Assembly (NCBI RefSeq): GCF_014385005.1
Contig: NZ_JACRSZ010000016.1
Coordinates: 16,328 to 80,327, forward strand
Origin: Jingyaoa shaoxingensis
GTDB taxonomy: Bacteria; Bacillota; Clostridia; Lachnospirales; Lachnospiraceae
Length of the DNA stretch: 64,000 nucleotides
Direction: 5' to 3'
In this document: positions 62,431 through 64,000 of the stretch, one piece after another
Layout: each line of letters opens with the position of its first letter
Numbering within the stretch: the stretch's first letter is position 1
Position numbers and translations under genes: made by a program
The notes under the pieces: generated by a model
The model's database searches: none
Told to the model about the DNA's origin: nothing
The model's input: only the letters and a program-made list of their open reading frames with translations

Positions 62431-63730
62431 TTTCTGGAATGCTTCACTTGGCAGAAAACTGACTCGTCTGACACTGCTCGGTTTTTTCTCTGCTCTTTTA
62501 CTGTTCCTGGCACTGTTTTTTCTTGGAAACCGGCTGCTGGATGATTATTTTTCTACCTCTGCTTTTATCTATAATGCGGAGATACCTTATATACAGGAAT
62601 TAGAGCATTATATTGAGGAAGAACATCTCTCTGCAACAGACACTCCCAGACTGGATGAATGGTTTCAGAAAAAGCACCTCAGCCACTTTACTGTTTCGCG
62701 AGAAAACAGTCTGATCTATGACAGTGCCTATTCGGATGTTATGTCACTTGGTCAGGCGAGGGCAGATTTTTTGAATTATAACTGGATGTATTTCCATACC
62801 GTTACTTTTGCTGACGGAGATGCTGATGTTTACATTTATGCAGACTACGATACCAAATTTTATCTTCTGCTATGGATGCTGGATACCTTTGTCAGTATCT
62901 GTCTGTGGATTTTGATTTTCACGCTTGGAGTTCGAAAAGAAGTGGCTTATATCCAGCAGCTCAGCCAGTCTGTGCAGGAAATTGAACTGGGCTCCATGGA
63001 CTGTGAAGTGATGGTAAAAGGAAAGGATGAACTTGGCAGACTTGCCATGGGACTGGACCGGATGCGCCGGGCTTTGATTGAAAAAGAACATAACGAACAG
63101 GTCATGAAGGCTGCGCAGGATAAGCTGGTGCTTGGCATGGCACATGACCTGCGCACTCCTCTCACCGGGCTGATGACTTTCCTTGAAATTGCCAGAAAAC
63201 AGGACCGTCAGGAGGATACCATCTCCTATCTGGATAAATCCTATGATAAGGCACTGCAGATACGCAGTTTGTCTGACCAGATGTTTGATTTTTTCCTGAT
63301 AAATTCTGAAAAACAGATCCAGCTGGAAGAACCGGAATCTGCTGAATTTGCGCTTGGCGATTATTTGTCAGAACTTTGTGCTCTGCTGCAGATGGATGGG
63401 TTTTCTGTATCCATAGAGCATCTTTCCTGGGAACCAATGCAGATCCAGATCTGTACCGATTATATGGGACGGATTATGGATAATCTCGTTTCAAACATTA
63501 AAAAATATGCCAACCAAGACTCTCCTGTCATGCTTTTTTCTTCTTACACTGATTCCGGCATCTGTATTACACTGAAAAACCGGATTGCCATACCAAACCA
63601 GTTTGTACACGGAACCGGCATTGGCACGAAAAATATCAAGTCTATGATGGAGCAGATGCATGGTTCCAGTAATATCTCTATTACCGAAACCGATTATACA
63701 ATCTCATTACTTTTTCCACCTTGCGGATAA
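62423..63730 (+). CDS. Membrane sensor histidine kinase
   Basis: 435 residues. Two membrane segments (about 15-38 and 150-172) flank a 110-residue extracytoplasmic sensor, followed by a HAMP-like linker. The H-box is MAHDLRTPLTGLMTF (His near 240), the N-box DNLVSNIKKYA and a GTGIGTKNIKSMMEQMHG G2 box are seen. The G1 box (DxGxG) between them is degenerate (ICITLKNRIA), so ATP binding may be altered but is probably retained as in some VanS/AgrC-like kinases. The stimulus is unknown; the neighbouring cassette suggests envelope or peptide sensing. Confidence 0.9.
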   Translation: MADFWNASLGRKLTRLTLLGFFSALLLFLALFFLGNRLLDDYFSTSAFIYNAEIPYIQELEHYIEEEHLSATDTPRLDEWFQKKHLSHFTVSRENSLIYDSAYSDVMSLGQARADFLNYNWMYFHTVTFADGDADVYIYADYDTKFYLLLWMLDTFVSICLWILIFTLGVRKEVAYIQQLSQSVQEIELGSMDCEVMVKGKDELGRLAMGLDRMRRALIEKEHNEQVMKAAQDKLVLGMAHDLRTPLTGLMTFLEIARKQDRQEDTISYLDKSYDKALQIRSLSDQMFDFFLINSEKQIQLEEPESAEFALGDYLSELCALLQMDGFSVSIEHLSWEPMQIQICTDYMGRIMDNLVSNIKKYANQDSPVMLFSSYTDSGICITLKNRIAIPNQFVHGTGIGTKNIKSMMEQMHGSSNISITETDYTISLLFPPCG

Positions 63731-63821
63731 AAATAGTAACTGCCGCTGTCAGTTCCAAAGCCAGCATCTGACGGTCTATATTCTGCTCTTTAGTAGATAC
63801 CCTGATATTCGCATATTGCAT
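63681..63821 (-). pseudogene. Serine recombinase (resolvase) N-terminal stub
   Basis: From ATG 63821, with AGGAGG ahead, the frame starts MQYANIRVSTKEQNIDRQML, the typical start of resolvase/invertase enzymes with its catalytic Ser in RVSTKEQ. After about 23 codons homology is lost (AALELTAAV onward continues into an unrelated frame antisense to the kinase 3' end) and the gene ends at 63681. Only the first beta strand and active Ser remain. The 179 bp to the window edge hold no frame I would defend, though the resolvase frame could extend upstream. Confidence 0.6.
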
Positions 63822-64000
63822 CGTTCTCTGTCCTCCTGTATTATCTTTTCCTAATACAGTAAACATTTTCGCATCTGTATTGTAAGCGCAAAATAATTCG
63901 ACGGATTGTGTTGCCCTAAAAATCAATCCATAATAATCATTAGAGAATGCAAGCATTTCACTTCATTTTCTCTTGCCAGAAATGATAGATGCGAGCATTT

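Overview
The window looks like the chromosome of a Gram-positive, low-to-mid GC Clostridia bacterium, most likely Lachnospiraceae (Blautia / Mediterraneibacter-Ruminococcus type). The evidence is a Gram-positive PolC with an embedded exonuclease, strong AGGAGG-like ribosome sites, near-consensus sigma-A promoters with 17-bp spacers, families common in gut Lachnospiraceae (DUF6062, DUF5688, DUF4358, YfhO, DHHW), and a selenium-dependent molybdenum hydroxylase operon. Most genes lie on the minus strand. I saw no rRNA, CRISPR array, prophage or replication origin.

Region by region: (1) 1-5.8 kb: an ArsB/NhaD-type ion transporter cut by the window edge, an EAL-type c-di-GMP phosphodiesterase with a dead GGDEF domain, and pabA-pabB-pabC for p-aminobenzoate (folate). 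(2) 6.0-13.4 kb: a tight purine/xanthine-type operon: NCS2 permease, FAD, 2Fe-2S and Mo subunits of a molybdenum hydroxylase, YqeC, a YqeB-MocA fusion, and a frameshifted XdhC-type accessory gene. (3) 13.5-25.6 kb: a GH13 glycosidase with an odd tail, an unknown protein between two matching hairpins, then rlu-ligA-cls-yfhO, DUF6062 and a homocysteine methyltransferase-like gene. (4) 25.7-31.6 kb: nitrogen assimilation (asnB, gdhA, each with its own promoter), an SH3 protein, tRNA-Arg(CCG) and a DUF5688 gene. (5) 31.7-45.2 kb: a long co-directional run MBOAT-DHHW-thyA-folA-ispG-polC-aminotransferase-yqeG-M24 peptidase-efp. (6) 45.4-50.9 kb: SGNH hydrolase, a DUF4358 lipoprotein, pepV, ttcA-like gene, SseB protein. 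(7) 50.6-58.8 kb: accessory DNA: a large secreted CAP/Big2 protein with Cys repeats, a MATE pump framed by two identical inverted tRNA-Arg(ACG) genes, a decapitated Big2 gene, and nested insertion sequences (IS3 remnant, complete ISL3 element with 8-bp target duplication, two IS256-type left ends). (8) 58.9-63.8 kb: five small exported proteins of unknown function, divergent from an OmpR-type regulator/histidine kinase pair, then a serine-recombinase stub.

Metabolically the core genes link folate supply (pabABC), folate use (folA, thyA), glutamate/asparagine synthesis (gdhA, asnB), purine-type oxidation, isoprenoid synthesis (ispG) and replication (polC, ligA). Surface genes (MBOAT, DHHW, SGNH, YfhO, CAP/Big2 protein) suggest envelope glycan modification.

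The best candidates for something new are the small exported-protein cassette with its divergent two-component system and triple 10-bp repeat, a dispersed palindromic intergenic repeat (four copies here), a compact multi-hairpin intergenic element near efp, the tRNA-framed MATE gene, and terminator-like hairpins inside the gdhA and pab leaders. All names rest on reading the protein sequences by eye; no database search was run.
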